From the NCBI GenBank assembly GCA_017623155.1, contig JAGAPR010000064.1:1-36290 (forward strand): a stretch of DNA of 36,290 nt. Reading direction: 5' to 3'. This DNA comes from Prevotella sp. Lineage in GTDB: Bacteria > Bacteroidota > Bacteroidia > Bacteroidales > Bacteroidaceae. Positions 1 to 7,106 of the stretch are shown here, in pieces (position 1 is the first letter of the stretch; every line of letters starts with the position of its first letter). The notes beneath the pieces are model-generated. The model had not been told where the DNA came from and searched no databases. It was given only the letters and a program-made list of their open reading frames with translations. The position numbers and the translations under genes were made by a program.

Positions 1-181
1 GTAGGGAGATAGTCAGGAAATTGAAATAATCGAACCCTTGTCACCATCTTTAAGTTGTTTTCCGGGAGTTAATGTACCCGGCTTGTTTCTTGGACTGTAT
101 ATAATATTGATTTTCAGCAGTAGTAAGAAATTCCTTGACAATTGATTATCGTTAATTTGCCATCTGCATAAATAGCAAACA

Positions 182-211
182 AAAAGGAGATGTTTTTCAT
201 CATCTCCCTTT
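182..211 (-). terminator. Intrinsic terminator after the integrase gene
   Basis: An 11-bp inverted repeat (AAAAGGAGATG at 182-192 against CATCTCCCTTT at 201-211, one mismatch) with an 8-base loop lies just past the integrase stop codon. Read on the minus strand the stem is followed by a T-rich run. The remaining bases 1-181 show no gene I can support. Confidence 0.7.
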
Positions 212-218
212 TGAATTT

Positions 219-1394
219 TTACTTCCACGCTCTGAACATCTTATCCCCAATATTCTGCGACACATATTGCATTGGCAACTTTGCATAAATTTCAGTTGTC
301 TTTATTGAGGTATGCCCCATCATAAATTGTAATACCTCTTTGGATATACCCTGCCCGAGAGCCACCGTACAGGCGAAGGTATGGCGGGCAATATGCGTGG
401 TTAATGGGAAAGAACAATTGAGAGCCAAGCCTATGCCTTTGAGGAACTGGTTGTATTTCTGATTGGAGGTTATTTCCATCTTGTAATTGTTACGTTCCAA
501 GATTTTTCGTGTAATTGGCAGGACTGGAGTAACAAACTCGTTTCCAGTCTTTATACGATGTCCGTCAATGTAATCTTTGCCGTCAATAGTGACAATGTGC
601 TTTTCATAATCGAATGATTTGGCATCGCTATATGCCATGCCTGTAAAAGTCTGGAAGAGAAAGAAGTCAAGATACCTGTTCATTACGGCATCCGTGCTTT
701 CTTCCCGCATACGGATTAGCTTTTTCACTTGTGCTTCGGTGAGGTGAGGACGGTCGCTTTTCTCCCCACGTTTATCTTGAAAACGCTCGTATGGATTTTC
801 TTTGATAAGCCCGAGACGGAAAGCTTCGGCCACATACGACTTAAACCGTTTGTGATAGTTGTGGATGGCAGCCTGGCTTCTTATGATTGGCTTCCCTTTC
901 ATCGTACAGGTTTGCTCCTCCCTTATGAAAAGGTCGAACTGATAGATATGTTGCAAGGTTACATCATCAAAGGTTTTGAACTTGCCGAATCGTTCAAGTG
1001 CTTTGTATGTGGTTAAATGCCCTTTTCGAGTACCTTCGCGAAGCGGACGATTATTGATACGTTCCCTGAGCCATGCCATAAAATTACGGCGATTGCCACC
1101 GTCTGCACTTAGGTATGTTTTGAATTGGGCAATGGTCATATCATCCTTATTCACCTGCATGGCTATAAGAATATGCTCAAACTCTGTCACTTTCTTTTGG
1201 ATTTCCTCATTGATAACAACGGCACGCGGATGATTAACCACCATTCCATTCTCCCATTGGTCGAGGGTAACGTTATGTCCTGAATGAAAATAACAGCGTT
1301 CCCTTTGTAGGCAAACTACGATTTCAATGGCTCCTGCCACTGTTGTTGTGGCTTTCTTCTTCCGGTTGAAGAATAATCTGACGTACTTACTCAT
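219..1394 (-). CDS. Tyrosine recombinase / integrase of an integrated element
   Basis: A 391-residue site-specific recombinase of the Bacteroidetes phage-integrase type: N-terminal arm-binding domain (about 1-90), SAM-like core-binding domain (about 100-200) and C-terminal catalytic domain (about 215-391). Visible catalytic residues are HIAR (H334, R337), H361 in GHTS and the nucleophile Y370 in IYAKL. The position usually held by the first catalytic arginine reads TGMAYSD, with no Arg; loss of this Arg is known in Bacteroidetes recombinases such as IntDOT. The gene sits just beyond the 3' end of a tRNA-Lys gene and is read away from it, the usual arrangement for an element integrated into a tRNA 3' end. 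The rest of the element would lie left of base 1. The start at 1394 directly follows a GGTAACAC repeat, which suggests self-regulation. Confidence 0.93.
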   Translation of the reverse strand: MSKYVRLFFNRKKKATTTVAGAIEIVVCLQRERCYFHSGHNVTLDQWENGMVVNHPRAVVINEEIQKKVTEFEHILIAMQVNKDDMTIAQFKTYLSADGGNRRNFMAWLRERINNRPLREGTRKGHLTTYKALERFGKFKTFDDVTLQHIYQFDLFIREEQTCTMKGKPIIRSQAAIHNYHKRFKSYVAEAFRLGLIKENPYERFQDKRGEKSDRPHLTEAQVKKLIRMREESTDAVMNRYLDFFLFQTFTGMAYSDAKSFDYEKHIVTIDGKDYIDGHRIKTGNEFVTPVLPITRKILERNNYKMEITSNQKYNQFLKGIGLALNCSFPLTTHIARHTFACTVALGQGISKEVLQFMMGHTSIKTTEIYAKLPMQYVSQNIGDKMFRAWK

Positions 1395-1397
1395 AAT

Positions 1398-1510
1398 GGT
1401 AACACATTTGTGAGATTGGTAACACAGCTACGGTAACACAAAAACCGTCCCGAGGGGGCTTTTTACGTCCAAGTGTGTCGCTTTTTCTCGTTTTTTTTGA
1501 TGGTGTTACC
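1398..1510. repeat. Four GGTAACAC sites, putative integrase arm sites
   Basis: GGTAACAC occurs in direct orientation at 1398-1405, 1418-1425 and 1432-1439, and inverted (GTGTTACC) at 1503-1510. All lie in the 214 bp between the integrase start codon and the tRNA 3' end. This is where arm-type binding sites of a tyrosine recombinase are expected. That they bind integrase or an excisionase is inference; an operator role is also possible because the first copy abuts the start codon. Confidence 0.5.
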
Positions 1511-1572
1511 ACCTTATATACTGCCTCAAAAGAATGGATAACTGACTGAGCATCAGAGGCAGTGAATGTTTT

Positions 1573-1605
1573 TGAAAAGAAAAGGTCTTCATTGCTGAAG
1601 ACCTT
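1573..1605 (-). terminator. Intrinsic terminator of tRNA-Lys
   Basis: A perfect 9-bp stem (AAGGTCTTC at 1582-1590, GAAGACCTT at 1597-1605) with a 6-base loop begins 4 bases after the encoded CCA. On the minus strand it is followed by TTTTCTTTTC. It lies inside the putative attachment region, so it may have been brought in or preserved by integration. Confidence 0.7.
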
Positions 1606-1608
1606 CTT

Positions 1609-1684
1609 TGGTGATCCGCTTGGGGCTCGAACCCAAGACCCCAACATTAAAAGTGTTGTGCTCTACCAGCTGAGCTAGCGGATC
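1609..1684 (-). tRNA. tRNA-Lys (anticodon TTT), CCA encoded
   Basis: A full cloverleaf reads on the minus strand. The acceptor stem GATCCGC (1678-1684) pairs with GCGGATC (complement of 1613-1619). The D arm contains AGCTCAGCTGGTAGAGC, the anticodon stem-loop is CAACA-CTTTTAA-TGTTG with anticodon TTT, and the T loop is GGTTCGAGCCCC. Discriminator A is at 1612 and CCA at 1611-1609. The 3' end faces the integrase, so this gene is the likely integration target and its 3' half the attachment core. Confidence 0.97.
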
Positions 1685-1713
1685 TGAACTTTTCTTGTTC
1701 TGAAAAGCGAGTG

Positions 1714-1744
1714 CAAAGGTACTGTTATTTTTTGAAACCTGCAA
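1714..1744 (-). promoter_or_regulatory. Promoter of tRNA-Lys
   Basis: On the minus strand a -7 box TACCTTTG (complement of 1714-1721) follows a TTG -33 box (complement of 1742-1744) by 20 bp. This is a near-perfect Bacteroidetes housekeeping promoter about 30 bp upstream of the mature tRNA. Confidence 0.8.
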
Positions 1745-1799
1745 ATATTTTTGCGCTTTTTATTGAATAAAATTGCTTTTATTCTGTTTTTTGAAGCTC

Positions 1800-2924
1800 T
1801 TAAATTGATATTTGTTGTGTTTGTTCTTGTTTCTTGTCCGGTTTTTCTTCCGGCTCGGAAGTCTCTTTTGTCACATATCTTTGGTAGTATGCTATGAGCA
1901 GCGTTGTGAGTGGCAGCGCTATTATCAGACCTATAAATCCGAGCAGCGCGCCCCAAACGGATAGCGAAAGGAGCAGCACGGCGGGGTTGAGTCCCATCGC
2001 TTTGCCCATGATTTTTGGTGTCAGCACCATGTCGGTGATGAGCTGTATTATTGCGAATACGGTCAGTGCCGACAGTAATATCACCCAAAAATTTGTTCCG
2101 GTGTCGGCCGCTTTGAGCAATGAGAGAAAAACTATTGGTATCAGTGCCAGTGAGTGTACGTATGGGATAAGGCTCATCACGCCGATCATGATGCCCATAC
2201 CGATTGCCATGGGGAAGCCTATTATCGTAAATCCGATACAGAACAGTACTCCGATGCACAGTGCCACGAGTCCCTGTCCTCGTATGTAGCTGTTCAGCTC
2301 CCGTTCGGCGTCGTCGATGAGAGCTCGCCAGAACGGGCGGTTTTTCTTTGGGAATATTTTTATCATTCCCGCTGCTAGCGTCTCGTAATCCAGCAGGATG
2401 AAGAACATGTAGAGCAGTGCTATGAGCGATGCCACGATGCTTATGATGATGTTTGCCGTCTGGGTGATGACTGCAAACACCTGCGGCATTACTTTCCTCA
2501 GCGTATCCGGTATGTTGCTGTCTTTGAAAAAACGGTTGATTTGTTCATGGTTGTTTGTTATCCAGTCTCGTATTGCAATAGGAAAGTTGGAGATATTTGT
2601 TACTTCATGCAGATATTTATTTACCAAATATCCCAATTTCTCAAACTGTTCTATCATCGACGGTACAATAAGATATGTGATACCGCCGATTACCGACAGC
2701 ACGACAATCAGTGTTATCAGTATCGACAGCACCCTGCTTTTCACGTGCATGCGGTGCTGTACGAATATCACTGCCGGATAAAGCAGATATGCGAGCAGCC
2801 ATCCGATGAAGAACGGGAGTAGCACGTTACTCAGATAATTCGTTATGTAAAGTAATGCCGCGGCGAAAAGCATGCCGAGCATAAGCCGCACGAAACGGTC
2901 GAAAGTTATTGTCTTGTCAAGCAT
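1800..2924 (-). CDS. AI-2E family transporter (PerM/YhhT-like permease)
   Basis: A 374-residue polytopic inner-membrane protein with about eight hydrophobic segments: two pairs near the N terminus (about 12-90), a long soluble stretch (about 95-145), then several helices between 150 and 345 including a Gly- and Pro-rich GFPMAIGMGIMIGVMSLIPY segment typical of the family. The charged tail (about 350-374) is Lys/Glu/Gln rich. Members export small molecules (AI-2 in TqsA) or act as Na+/H+ antiporters, so the substrate here is unknown. The start lies 6 bp after the thymidine kinase stop, so the two genes are probably co-transcribed. Confidence 0.88.
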   Translation of the reverse strand: MLDKTITFDRFVRLMLGMLFAAALLYITNYLSNVLLPFFIGWLLAYLLYPAVIFVQHRMHVKSRVLSILITLIVVLSVIGGITYLIVPSMIEQFEKLGYLVNKYLHEVTNISNFPIAIRDWITNNHEQINRFFKDSNIPDTLRKVMPQVFAVITQTANIIISIVASLIALLYMFFILLDYETLAAGMIKIFPKKNRPFWRALIDDAERELNSYIRGQGLVALCIGVLFCIGFTIIGFPMAIGMGIMIGVMSLIPYVHSLALIPIVFLSLLKAADTGTNFWVILLSALTVFAIIQLITDMVLTPKIMGKAMGLNPAVLLLSLSVWGALLGFIGLIIALPLTTLLIAYYQRYVTKETSEPEEKPDKKQEQTQQISI

Positions 2925-2930
2925 TTCCGG

Positions 2931-3518
2931 TCATTTAGATTGGTTCTTCTCTATGGCTTTCTTGTAACATTCGCGGCATAGCGGCTCGTATTCCTGTGTT
3001 TCGCCGAGCAATACCCGCCTGTCGCTGTCCACCGTGCGATGGCTCACGTATGCCAGTGCGCCGCATCGCACGCAGATGGCGTGTACTTTCGTCACTTCGT
3101 CGGCAATGGCGCATAACTCCGGTATCGGTCCGAACGGTACACCCCGATAGTCCATGTCAAGTCCGGCGATGATTACCCTCACACCGCGGTTGGCGAGTTG
3201 ATTGCAAACATCGGGCAACCCTTTGTCGAAAAATTGTGCCTCGTCTATGCCTACGACATCAATATCGGATGAGAGAAGCAGTATTTGTGCCGAGGAGTCT
3301 ATCGGTGTCGATTTTATCGTATTCCTGTCATGGCTCACCACGTCTTCTTCCGAGTATCGCTTGTCTATCGCGGGCTTGAAAATCTCCACTGTCTGACGTG
3401 CGAACTTCGCCCGCCTCATTCTCCTTATCAGTTCTTCCGTCTTGCCCGAAAACATCGAACCGCACACCACTTCAATTCTTCCGGGACGGTGCACTTCCCC
3501 TGTTAAGTTGTCTGTCAT
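2931..3518 (-). CDS. tdk: Thymidine kinase
   Basis: Phosphorylates thymidine to dTMP in the pyrimidine salvage pathway, in the cytoplasm. The 195-residue product has the type II thymidine kinase layout: P-loop GSMFSGKT (about 20-27), the DEAQF Walker-B-like segment, the lasso-region pattern GLDMDYRG and zinc-binding cysteines in CVRC and CREC near the C terminus. I chose the ATG at 3518 rather than an upstream in-frame ATG at 3569, because a good -7 box (3526-3533) lies between them and would place transcription start almost on the 3518 ATG. This start also matches normal family length. It is the first gene of a two-gene unit with the AI-2E family permease. Confidence 0.95.
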   Translation of the reverse strand: MTDNLTGEVHRPGRIEVVCGSMFSGKTEELIRRMRRAKFARQTVEIFKPAIDKRYSEEDVVSHDRNTIKSTPIDSSAQILLLSSDIDVVGIDEAQFFDKGLPDVCNQLANRGVRVIIAGLDMDYRGVPFGPIPELCAIADEVTKVHAICVRCGALAYVSHRTVDSDRRVLLGETQEYEPLCRECYKKAIEKNQSK

Positions 3519-3525
3519 TTGCTTG

Positions 3526-3557
3526 CAAAAATACAAATACGTTTTAAAAATTACAAA
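3526..3557 (-). promoter_or_regulatory. Promoter of tdk
   Basis: On the minus strand the -7 box TATTTTTG (complement of 3526-3533) follows a -33 TTTG (complement of 3554-3557) by 20 bp. The -7 box ends 7 bases before the tdk ATG, predicting a transcript with almost no 5' untranslated leader. Confidence 0.7.
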
Positions 3558-3573
3558 GAAAGCGGACATTTTT

Positions 3574-3603
3574 TTGGATATAGAGAATAATTACGTACAT
3601 TTG
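3574..3603 (+). promoter_or_regulatory. Promoter of rsmI
   Basis: TTG at 3574-3576 and TACATTTG at 3596-3603 are separated by 19 bp. The ATG of rsmI is at 3612, only 8 bases past the -7 box, so a leaderless or nearly leaderless transcript is predicted. It is back to back with the tdk promoter. Confidence 0.75.
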
Positions 3604-3611
3604 CCGACGAT

Positions 3612-4319
3612 ATGGGAACATTATATATCGTACCCACGCCTGTGGGCAACATGGAGGATATGACGTTTCGTGCTGTCAGGATACTCAAAGAGGCCGACAT
3701 TGTGTTGGCCGAGGACACTCGGACATCGGGCAAGCTGTTGAAGCATTATGACATACAAAATCATCTTTTGTCGCATCATAAGTTCAACGAGCACGGCACT
3801 TCGGCATCCGTGGTGACTCGTTTGCAAGCTGGTCAGACAGTGGCTCTTATCAGCGACGCCGGCACTCCGGGTATCAGCGACCCGGGATTTTTCCTTGTTC
3901 GCGAGGCTGTCCGTGCGGGAATTGAGGTGCAGTGTCTTCCGGGTGCCACGGCTTTCGTACCGGCGTTGGTGTCGAGCGGGTTGCCTTGCGACCGTTTTGC
4001 CTTTGAGGGGTTTCTCCCGCAGAAAAAAGGGCGGCAGACAAAGCTCGAATCGTTGAGCGACGAGAGTCGCACGATGATATTCTATGAGTCGCCTTACCGG
4101 CTTGTGAAAACCTTGCGCCAGCTGTCCGAAGTGTTTGGCGAAGACCGTCAGGCAAGCGTTTGCCGCGAGATTTCCAAGCTGCACGAGGAGAGCGTTCGCG
4201 GCACACTCTGTGAGATAATCGCCCATTTCGAGGCCACCGAGCCGAGAGGAGAGATAGTGATTGTTGTGGCCGGAGCACCGGAAAAAGATAATAAGAAACA
4301 TAAAAATAAAGAATTATGA
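3612..4319 (+). CDS. rsmI: 16S rRNA (cytidine(1402)-2'-O)-methyltransferase
   Basis: Uses S-adenosylmethionine to 2'-O-methylate C1402 in the decoding centre of 16S rRNA. The 235-residue protein has the tetrapyrrole-methylase fold signatures of RsmI: YIVPTPVGNMEDMTFRA at 5-21, AEDTRTSGKLL at 33-43, and the glycine-rich ISDAGTPGISDPG loop at 80-92. The family's usual length is about 225-290, so this one lacks only the variable C-terminal extension. Its stop codon overlaps the start of the following lipoprotein gene (ATGA at 4316-4319), indicating translational coupling. Confidence 0.96.
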   Translation: MGTLYIVPTPVGNMEDMTFRAVRILKEADIVLAEDTRTSGKLLKHYDIQNHLLSHHKFNEHGTSASVVTRLQAGQTVALISDAGTPGISDPGFFLVREAVRAGIEVQCLPGATAFVPALVSSGLPCDRFAFEGFLPQKKGRQTKLESLSDESRTMIFYESPYRLVKTLRQLSEVFGEDRQASVCREISKLHEESVRGTLCEIIAHFEATEPRGEIVIVVAGAPEKDNKKHKNKEL

Positions 4320-5164
4320 GAAAGTTGTTATTTATATTAATGTGCTTGGTGGCCGTAGTGTCATGCAAGCAGGAGAAAGCAAACGCCGATCTCGCGGCCG
4401 ACCGTCAGCGCGATTCGTTAAATCAGATTATCGCCCAGCGCGACAGTGAAATCAACGACATGTTGGCCACTTTCAATGAGATTGAAGAAGGATTCAAGGA
4501 AATCAACGAGGCGGAACATCGTGTGAGCATGGCCAAAGAGGGTGAGGGCGCGAGCCGTGAGCAGCGCATTCGCGAGAACATGCAGTTCATCCAGTCGGCA
4601 ATGTCGCAGAACAGAGAGTTGATAAACAAGTTGAAGCGTCAGTTGCGCGAGAGTGCTTTCCAAGGCGATGAGTTTAAGCGCACGATAGAAAACCTCACGA
4701 AACAGCTTGAAGAGAAAGACCAACAACTGGCCCAGTTGCGTGCCGAGTTGAGTGCGAAAGACATTCATATCGCCGAGCTTGACGAGAAGATAACAGGATT
4801 GAATACCGATGTCTCTTCCCTGAAAGAGGAAAACACTCAGAAAGCATCGACCATCAGTACTCAGGACAAGCAGCTCAACACCGCATGGTTCGTGTTTGGC
4901 ACGAAGAGCGAATTGAAGTCGCAAAACATCCTTGTCGACGGTAAGGTGTTGCAGTCGAATTTCAACCGAGACTATTTCACCAAGATCGACATTCGTGTAG
5001 ACAAGGAAATAAAGTTGTATTCGCGCTCTGCAAAAATTCTCACAGCCCATCCGGCCGGCAGCTATTCGTTGCAGCAGAATGCCAACAAGCAGTACGTGCT
5101 TCGCATCACAGACCCGCAAAAGTTCTGGGGCGCGAGCAAATACTTGGTCGTATTGGTTAAGTAA
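4316..5164 (+). CDS. Coiled-coil lipoprotein, unknown function
   Basis: A 282-residue protein with a lipoprotein signal peptide: a hydrophobic stretch followed by the lipobox VVSC, so Cys17 would be lipidated after cleavage. Residues about 25-185 are rich in Glu, Gln, Lys and Leu heptads and form a long predicted coiled coil. The C-terminal third (about 190-282) looks globular, with alternating beta-like segments ending in KYLVVLVK. I do not recognise a named domain. It would be an envelope-anchored rod; a structural or sensor role is guesswork. It overlaps rsmI by 4 bases and is followed 22 bases later by the YjbR-like gene. Confidence 0.85.
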   Translation: MRKLLFILMCLVAVVSCKQEKANADLAADRQRDSLNQIIAQRDSEINDMLATFNEIEEGFKEINEAEHRVSMAKEGEGASREQRIRENMQFIQSAMSQNRELINKLKRQLRESAFQGDEFKRTIENLTKQLEEKDQQLAQLRAELSAKDIHIAELDEKITGLNTDVSSLKEENTQKASTISTQDKQLNTAWFVFGTKSELKSQNILVDGKVLQSNFNRDYFTKIDIRVDKEIKLYSRSAKILTAHPAGSYSLQQNANKQYVLRITDPQKFWGASKYLVVLVK

Positions 5165-5186
5165 TGGCACCATATAGCATTGAGAC

Positions 5187-5540
5187 ATGAACATTGAAGC
5201 CATCCGCGATTATTGCCTAACGAAAAAGGGATGCGAGGAGTCTTTTCCGTTCGACGACAAAACCCTTGTCTTCAAGGTCATGGGCAAGATGTTTGCCGTG
5301 CTGTGTCTCGATACTCCCGACAGGGTGATAGTGAAGTGCGACCCCGAGCGTGCCATCGAGTTGCGCGAGCGGTATTCGGCCGTTGAGCCGGCATTTCATT
5401 TCAACAAGAAATATTGGAACCAGATATATTTCAATGTCGATGCGGGCGACAGTCTCATATACGAGTCAATCGACCATTCGCTCGACGAAGTGGTAAAAAA
5501 GTTTACCCGGAAGATGAAAGAAGAGTATGCCCGGATGTGA
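5187..5540 (+). CDS. MmcQ/YjbR family protein
   Basis: A 117-residue cytoplasmic protein matching the YjbR fold family throughout: N-terminal IRDYCLTKKGCEESFPFD, the KVMGKMFAVLCLD strand pair, the KCDPERAIELRERY segment, and FHFNKKYWNQI before the final helix. The family has a double-wing DNA-binding-like fold, but its biochemical role is not established. It is the last gene of the rsmI unit, ahead of a clear terminator. Confidence 0.9.
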   Translation: MNIEAIRDYCLTKKGCEESFPFDDKTLVFKVMGKMFAVLCLDTPDRVIVKCDPERAIELRERYSAVEPAFHFNKKYWNQIYFNVDAGDSLIYESIDHSLDEVVKKFTRKMKEEYARM

Positions 5541-5607
5541 TATTTGTCCGCATTGCGATTGTTCGAAAATTCGGCATATTTAATCTGTCCGTAACCCCTA
5601 TAAACAA

Positions 5608-5650
5608 AGCGTTTCAGGCCGTCCGTAAGGGCTGTTTGAAACGCTTTTTT
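5608..5650 (+). terminator. Intrinsic terminator after the YjbR-like gene
   Basis: AGCGTTTCA (5608-5616) pairs perfectly with TGAAACGCT (5637-5645), with further pairing inside (CCGTCC with GGGCTG, imperfect), followed by a T run to 5651. It closes the rsmI transcription unit. Confidence 0.85.
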
Positions 5651-5716
5651 AATATAAATAATTGATATTCAATAATATGTAAAAAGTGTAAAAAGTACTC
5701 TTTTTTGCCGTTTCCC

Positions 5717-5747
5717 TTGGTCGTTCGGATATTTTTTCGTACCTTTG
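5717..5747 (+). promoter_or_regulatory. Promoter ahead of the structured leader
   Basis: TTG at 5717-5719 and TACCTTTG at 5740-5747 with a 20-bp spacer. Transcription should begin near 5752, leaving about 145 nt of leader before the best start codon of the next gene. Confidence 0.75.
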
Positions 5748-5752
5748 CACCC

Positions 5753-5896
5753 GATAACAGAACAAGCATTATTTTTGTCTCGCGGTGAGACGCCTGTGCT
5801 TGTAGTATAAATAGGAGCCAGACATGGCGTTGACATTGTTTGATTGGTGTCATGTCGCGGATGTCTTTCATGATGTTCAGCTCCATAAAATCATTT
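5753..5896 (+). ncRNA. Structured leader RNA upstream of the transglycosylase-like gene
   Basis: The leader folds by eye into two modules. First: ACAAGCA (5762-5768) pairs with TGCTTGT (5797-5803), enclosing GTCTC (5777-5781) paired with GAGAC (5787-5791). Second: GGAGC (5814-5818) pairs with GCTCC (5880-5884), enclosing GACATG (5821-5826) paired with CATGTC (5851-5856); TGACA (5831-5835) and TGTCA (5848-5852) offer an alternative pairing. There is no T-tract terminator before the start codon, so regulation at translation or an independent small RNA is more likely than attenuation. I cannot assign it to a known RNA family. Confidence 0.45.
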
Positions 5897-6349
5897 ATGA
5901 TGAGTATATTTAATAAAATCGTATGTTTAGTTTTAATTTCAGTATTATCGAATCCAACTCCGGTGTTTGCCGGAAATAACTCTGCCGCATCATCATCGTC
6001 GTTCAATTGGACTCCGGTTATCGATGCCATAATAATGGTCGAGAGCGAAGGAAATCCCAAAGCCGTAAGCGGAAATTCGGTCGGCGCGATGCAGATTACA
6101 CCTATTCTTGTACGTGAGTGCAACAACATATTGAAAAGCAGAAACAGCAAGAAGAGGTACACATTGAAAGACCGTTTCAGCGTGGATAAGTCGAAAGAGA
6201 TGTTTCTTCTTATACAGTCTCAACACAATACGTCAAACAATGTGGAGCGCGCCATACGTTCGTGGAACGGAGGCATGCGATACAGCGTGAAGCGCACGCA
6301 GCGCTATTACAACAAGGTAATGGCGCGAATGAAAGCCGACAAGGATTAA
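5897..6349 (+). CDS. Small secreted lytic transglycosylase-like protein (SLT fold)
   Basis: About 150 residues from the ATG at 5897 (or 5900): a signal peptide (KIVCLVLISVLSNPTPVFAG), a short Ser-rich linker, then a lysozyme-like domain. Family marks are AIIMVESEGNPKA, where the Glu in VESEG fits the catalytic acid, GAMQITP (the GxMQ motif), and the late RSWNGG motif. The product is expected to act on peptidoglycan in the periplasm. The frame is open upstream to a TTG at 5840, but those codons overlap the hairpins of the leader and do not look like coding sequence, so I prefer the later start preceding the signal peptide. The domain is small, about 100 residues. Confidence 0.8.
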   Translation: MMSIFNKIVCLVLISVLSNPTPVFAGNNSAASSSSFNWTPVIDAIIMVESEGNPKAVSGNSVGAMQITPILVRECNNILKSRNSKKRYTLKDRFSVDKSKEMFLLIQSQHNTSNNVERAIRSWNGGMRYSVKRTQRYYNKVMARMKADKD

Positions 6350-6364
6350 AGGCGTCTAAAAGTG

Positions 6365-6462
6365 AAAAAGTAAAAAAGGTAAAAAAGCAAAAAGGTAAAA
6401 AAGCTGCGCTTAGAAATACGCTGCATGATTTTACCTTTTTGCTTTTTTACCTTTTTACTTTT
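6365..6462 (+). terminator. Long A/T-rich hairpin after the SLT-like gene
   Basis: The run 6365-6400, made of AAAAAGT/AAAAAGG/AAAAAGC blocks, is nearly the reverse complement of 6429-6462. The arms are about 34-36 bp around a 28-base loop. It can stop transcription from either side, but its length exceeds a usual terminator, so it may instead be a palindromic intergenic repeat. Confidence 0.55.
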
Positions 6463-6633
6463 AAACGGTTTTTTTGTGTTTAAATTTGTAAAAATCGCGG
6501 GGTAATTGTTAAAAGCAAAAGGTGCGACTTGAAGTCACCGTTTAGAAAAAGCCTAAAATTTTAATTGACATTTTTGTGTCATTATTTGTGGGTTGGGATG
6601 CAATTATTCGGGTTTGGGTATGCTTTTCGGGTG

Positions 6634-6868
6634 TTTTTGCTCTGCAATAAGGCCGTAATTGCATTGCATTTACGGCCTTATTGCGTTCCAATTACGGCCT
6701 AATTGGAATGCAATTACGGCCTAATTGGAAAACAGCACGACCCGCAAAGATGAGAAAAACGACAAAAATACCATGTAAGCAACTGGCAATCAACACTTTG
6801 TGCAAAGTCGCTCAAAACTCGCGTATTTCGGCCAAAATATTTTTTCGTGGCTAAAAATCGATTCTCAG
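6634..6868 (+). repeat. Dispersed non-coding repeat, copy A
   Basis: This 235-bp segment matches 24067-24300 in inverted orientation (234 bp). Both start with TTTTTGCYYTGCAATAAGG-like sequence, contain four GGCC-centred units (GGCC at 6651, 6674, 6696, 6718), diverge in the middle, and end with a shared block that includes CGCGTATTT and ends in CGATTCTCAG. The GGCC spacing is 23, 22, 22 bp in both copies. Its function is unknown. Confidence 0.8.
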
Positions 6869-7106
6869 AGGGCTTATTGTGGAAAAACGGCCAAATTTGT
6901 TAACAGTCGTTTGTGTATTTTAACGCGAAATATTCATGCGGCGGATTTCGGATGCCTGTTTGGAAATCGCTGTGATTAATCATAAAAATACGATAAAATA
7001 CTGATTAAACCTTAAAAAAATGCGGTAAGCTCGATGTTTAGCATTATTTTTGTAGAATGATATGTGCAGGCATTGCCTGTCGATATTAACAAAAAAAAGA
7101 ATTATT

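Larger units (their letters stand above)
6350..7106. other. Non-coding stretch between the SLT-like gene and lemA
   Basis: No gene is supported here. It holds a long A/T-rich hairpin at 6365-6462, copy A of a dispersed repeat at 6634-6868, and an A/T-rich region before lemA. A possible -7 box (TATTTTTG, about 7046-7053) lies upstream of lemA without a good -33 partner. Confidence 0.6.

Noticed and set aside
40-50. TCGAACCC near the left edge as a second attachment copy of the tRNA end
   Set aside because: Only the eight T-loop bases match the tRNA; the rest of the 3' end is absent.
13-228. Minus-strand open frame before the integrase
   Set aside because: It runs through the integrase terminator hairpin and overlaps the integrase 3' end, and no family features are visible.
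1387-1647. Minus-strand open frame upstream of the integrase
   Set aside because: It covers the tRNA 3' half, the terminator and the GGTAACAC sites; not a plausible protein.
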